64,000 nt of DNA from Gammaproteobacteria bacterium (GTDB lineage Bacteria > Pseudomonadota > Gammaproteobacteria > Pseudomonadales > Azotimanducaceae): NCBI GenBank assembly GCA_028821125.1, contig JAPPHD010000037.1, positions 52,714 through 116,713 of the forward strand, read 5' to 3'. The position numbers and the translations under genes were made by a program. The notes below the pieces were generated by a model, which saw only the letters and a list, made by a program, of their open reading frames with translations, was not told the DNA's origin and made no database searches. Each line of letters begins with the position of its first letter. Position 1 is the first letter of the stretch. Below, piece by piece: positions 61,857 to 64,000 of this stretch.

Positions 61857-62276
61857 ATGGCCGTACGGGCAAGCAAGATGGATTGGGATGGCTATAAAGC
61901 GCGCTGCGACAGCCCGGAGACCTGGTCGCGCTGGATGCTTGGAGAAACCCTGGAACTGCTTTGCGGCGATGCGGAACTCAGTGCGCCGCTGCGCCGCGCC
62001 CTTGCCGGTGAGCCGATCGCGAAGCCGCCGGGCCACAAGGGCGGCGGCGCCACGGACATGTTCGAGTTGCGGCTGGACGAGGCCCAGGCCAGCGCAGTCG
62101 TTGCCAGGGTGAGGCTCGCGGTCGAGCGGGGTGCGGAAACGAAAGGCACCCGGGGCCGGGGGCTTGGCGGATTTCTCGAGGCCTGGTTGGAATACCGGGA
62201 CTTCATTGCGGCGCAGCAGCGTACGCCCACAGACATCGGGTCCGCGGAAACCGGCACTTGTTCTCCCGGATACTGA
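61857..62276 (+). CDS. Unknown small protein overlapping the biotin carboxylase gene
   Basis: A protein of about 139 residues, helical and polar (MDWDGYKARCDSPETWSRWMLGETLELLCGD; MFELRLDEAQASAVVARVRLAVERGAE). No motif is recognised. The start may be 61857 or the ATG at 61878; neither has a strong ribosome site. Its end overlaps the next gene by 19 bases, so the two are coupled and may work together. Confidence 0.55.
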   Translation: MAVRASKMDWDGYKARCDSPETWSRWMLGETLELLCGDAELSAPLRRALAGEPIAKPPGHKGGGATDMFELRLDEAQASAVVARVRLAVERGAETKGTRGRGLGGFLEAWLEYRDFIAAQQRTPTDIGSAETGTCSPGY

Positions 62277-63589
62277 TCGCCAACCGCGGGGCGATCGCCC
62301 GGCGTATCGTGCGCGCCTGCAACGAGATGGGTGTGCCGAGCGCGGCGGTCTATTCCGACGCGGACAAGGACGCGCCGCACCTGGCGGAAGCGGGCCAGGC
62401 GATCGCACTGCCGGGCGTCAAGGCCGAAGAGACCTACCTGAATGGGGAGGCGCTGCTCGCCGCCCTCGGCGAGTCCGGAGCCGATGCCGTGCATCCGGGC
62501 TACGGTTTCCTGGCCGAGAACGCAGGCTTCGCCGAGGCTGTCGTCGAGGCGGGCGCCGTGTTCATCGGGCCGTCGCCGAAGTGGTTGCGGCGGATGGGCG
62601 ACAAGTCCTCGGCCCGCCGTTTCGTCGAGGAGCGGGGCTTTCCGGTTCTCGAGGGATCACCCCCGGTGGAGGAAATCGGAGACGCCCTGGCGGCCGCCGA
62701 GTCTCTCGGCTATCCGGTCATGGTGAAGCCGGCGGGCGGCGGCGGCGGGATCGGCATGTTCGTTGCGGGCTCCCCGAATCGGCTCAAGGAGGGTTTCCGG
62801 CGCACGAAACTCATGGCGGAGCGGGCGTTCGCGGACGCACGGGTTTACCTCGAGCGTTGCATCGACCGTCCGCGACACATCGAGGTGCAGTTGCTCGCCG
62901 ATGGCAGGGGCGGCGCCCTGCACCTCTACGAACGGGAATGCTCCATTCAGCGCCGGCACCAGAAGCTGGTCGAGGAGAGCCCCGCGCCGGGGTTGGACCG
63001 GGCCGGAGTGACTGACCTCTGCGAGCGTGCGGAACGGCTTGCCGCTGAAATCGGCTACGACAGCATCGGCACCCTGGAGACGCTCGAAGACGGCTCCGGG
63101 CAGTTCGGCTTCATGGAGATGAACACCCGCATCCAGGTGGAACACGGGGTGACCGAGGAGGTGACGGGCCTCGACCTGGTGCGGGCACAGATCGAGATCG
63201 CGGCCGGAGGCGCGCTCCCCGAGCGCCCGCCGATGGACGGGTATGCCGTGGAGGTGCGGGTCTACGCCGAAGACCCGGCGCGGCACTTTCCCTCCACCGG
63301 GCGCCTGTCCGTATTCCGCCCGCCGCGGATGCACGGCGTGCGCATTGAGACCGGGTACGCGGAAGGACAGAGGGTCACGCCCTACTACGACCCTCTGTTG
63401 GCCAAGGTGATCGGCAGCGGCCCCACCCGGGAACTGGCCATCGGGCGTGCCCTTGTCGGGCTCAAGGGGTTTTCCGTCGCCGGCGTGCAGACCAACGTTC
63501 CATTGCTACAGAACGTGCTCTCCGACGAGGCTTTTCTCGCCGGCCGGGTCGACACCGGGTTTCTGGAACGAATGAAAGGTTCCCCATAA
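62258..63589 (+). CDS. Biotin carboxylase (acyl-CoA carboxylase subunit type)
   Basis: A 443-residue biotin carboxylase with ATP-grasp fold: FSRILIANRGAIARRIVRAC at the N terminus, HPGYGFLAENAGFA, the ATP-lid loop VMVKPAGGGGGIGM, RECSIQRRHQKLVEE and catalytic MEMNTRIQVEHGVTEEVTG. The lid loop has Ile where the family usually has Arg or Lys before GM. There is no biotin-carrier domain and no carboxyltransferase gene nearby, so partners lie elsewhere. The start is a TTG at 62258 inside the preceding gene. Candidates are acetyl-, propionyl- or methylcrotonyl-CoA carboxylase subunits. Confidence 0.87.
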   Translation: MFSRILIANRGAIARRIVRACNEMGVPSAAVYSDADKDAPHLAEAGQAIALPGVKAEETYLNGEALLAALGESGADAVHPGYGFLAENAGFAEAVVEAGAVFIGPSPKWLRRMGDKSSARRFVEERGFPVLEGSPPVEEIGDALAAAESLGYPVMVKPAGGGGGIGMFVAGSPNRLKEGFRRTKLMAERAFADARVYLERCIDRPRHIEVQLLADGRGGALHLYERECSIQRRHQKLVEESPAPGLDRAGVTDLCERAERLAAEIGYDSIGTLETLEDGSGQFGFMEMNTRIQVEHGVTEEVTGLDLVRAQIEIAAGGALPERPPMDGYAVEVRVYAEDPARHFPSTGRLSVFRPPRMHGVRIETGYAEGQRVTPYYDPLLAKVIGSGPTRELAIGRALVGLKGFSVAGVQTNVPLLQNVLSDEAFLAGRVDTGFLERMKGSP

Positions 63590-63801
63590 AACCGAGTACT
63601 CATGACTTTCTCCATGCGAGTCGGCAACCCTGCGCGCCGGGACGGGGACGCGCAATTAGCAAACCAGGGGTTTTTCAGGGGTTCCGAGGGTCGCACAAGG
63701 TTCTCTTAACCTTTTGATAAGTAAAAACTTTTGGGTCCTTACCGCCTCACCGCGGCACACTCCGTCAACACACTTTGTTGTGTCATTAGGAGTACCGCTT
63801 C
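63590..63801. other. Intergenic region before the integrase
   Basis: These 212 bases turn from GC-rich to AT-rich towards the integrase gene and contain AAGT-AAAA-ACTT (about 63719-63732) and a GGAG ribosome site (63789-63792). The region should contain the attachment-site boundary of the element entering from the right. I find no tRNA gene. Confidence 0.4.
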
Positions 63802-64000
63802 ATGAACAAACGACCCACCATGCTGTCCGCAACCTTCGTCAAGTCCGTCAACGTACCAGGACGTTACGGCGACGGTCGCGGCGGCCTCGGACTCACCCTC
63901 CTGGTCAAGCCCTCGTCGCGGCGCGGCTGCCGCAAGTCCTGGGGCCAGAGCATACGCATCAACGGCAGAAAGACCACCCTGGGGCTCGGCACCTACCCGG
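63802..64000 (+). CDS. Tyrosine recombinase/integrase, N-terminal part (cut by window end)
   Basis: The first 66 codons of a gene that runs off the window. The segment RYGDGRGGLGLTLLVKPSSRRGCRKSWGQSIRINGRKTTLGLGTYP is the arm-type DNA-binding domain (DUF4102-like) of phage-type integrases. The start at 63802 has a GGAG site nine bases before. The catalytic domain lies outside the window. It marks the left end of a probable integrated island. Confidence 0.82.
   Translation, partial: MNKRPTMLSATFVKSVNVPGRYGDGRGGLGLTLLVKPSSRRGCRKSWGQSIRINGRKTTLGLGTYP

Noticed and set aside
1..64000. CRISPR arrays, tRNA or rRNA genes and known riboswitches
   Set aside because: I looked for regularly spaced direct repeats, tRNA T-arm patterns and conserved riboswitch cores and saw none. 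The only tandem repeats are the short ones at 59510 and 60795, which have no spacers.

Overview
The window is a 64 kb stretch of high-GC (roughly two-thirds G+C by eye), densely coded bacterial chromosome. Two TonB-dependent receptors, an AttH-like secreted lipocalin operon, DgkA, SAICAR synthase (purC), an Lhr helicase and a GGDEF/EAL protein point to a Gram-negative proteobacterium, most plausibly a heterotrophic gammaproteobacterium. Sulfolipid synthesis genes and a likely acrylyl-CoA reductase would suit a marine or host-associated life. This assignment is inference: there is no rRNA or tRNA gene in the window.

Layout. 140-1807: a visibly less GC-rich pair, TcmP plus its three-Cys (Gp37/Gp68-like) partner. 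1942-2439: a C-terminal remnant of a flavoprotein oxidoreductase. 2669-6515: a Rieske oxygenase with a small coupled ORF, and a PQQ/cytochrome c dehydrogenase lipoprotein. 6649-14695: an MFS carrier, a hydantoinase/oxoprolinase pair (hyuA-hyuB) and a TonB-dependent receptor. 14805-18666: an ABC importer of the nitrate/sulfonate/taurine type whose operon is interrupted by a small membrane-protein/winged-helix regulator cassette. 18670-21422: a lyase plus a two-subunit aconitase-like hydro-lyase, best read as a dimethylmalate lyase/dimethylmaleate hydratase-type module. 21547-23838: a large orphan protein. 24202-28602: a second hyuB and hyuA, split on opposite strands, with an NTF2-like gene.

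28630-31532 holds housekeeping and transport genes and a di-haem cytochrome. 31551-40783 is an amine-oxidation island: a complete mauBEDA operon on the minus strand, a second mauB-mauA pair on the plus strand converging on a mono-haem cytochrome, and an extra MauD-like gene with a TetR regulator and a TonB-dependent receptor. Both light chains carry the two tryptophans and two aspartates needed for the tryptophan tryptophylquinone (TTQ) cofactor at exactly the methylamine dehydrogenase spacing. 40943-43203: a sulfoquinovosyl lipid operon.

43269-46307: a Fic protein fused to an AbiEi-like domain, an apparently gene-free stretch, and an Nmad3 nucleotide-modification-associated protein. 46430-53540: an oxidoreductase, Lhr helicase, small DNA-binding and Nudix proteins. 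53780-57976: a LolD/MacB-type ABC transporter with an AttH-like lipocalin. 58028-63589: a GGDEF protein with a degenerate EAL domain, a PLP trans-sulfuration-type enzyme, purC, an unknown gene and a biotin carboxylase. The right edge cuts into an integrase gene, so an integrated element probably begins there.

Together the region reads as a catabolic accessory segment for organic nitrogen (amines, hydantoin- or oxoproline-like amides, ABC-imported small molecules) with scattered conflict or modification genes and several structured repeats. The most notable features are the doubled TTQ dehydrogenase, the hydro-lyase/lyase module, the Fic-AbiEi fusion, the orphan 763-residue protein, and repeat arrays around regulators and gene starts.
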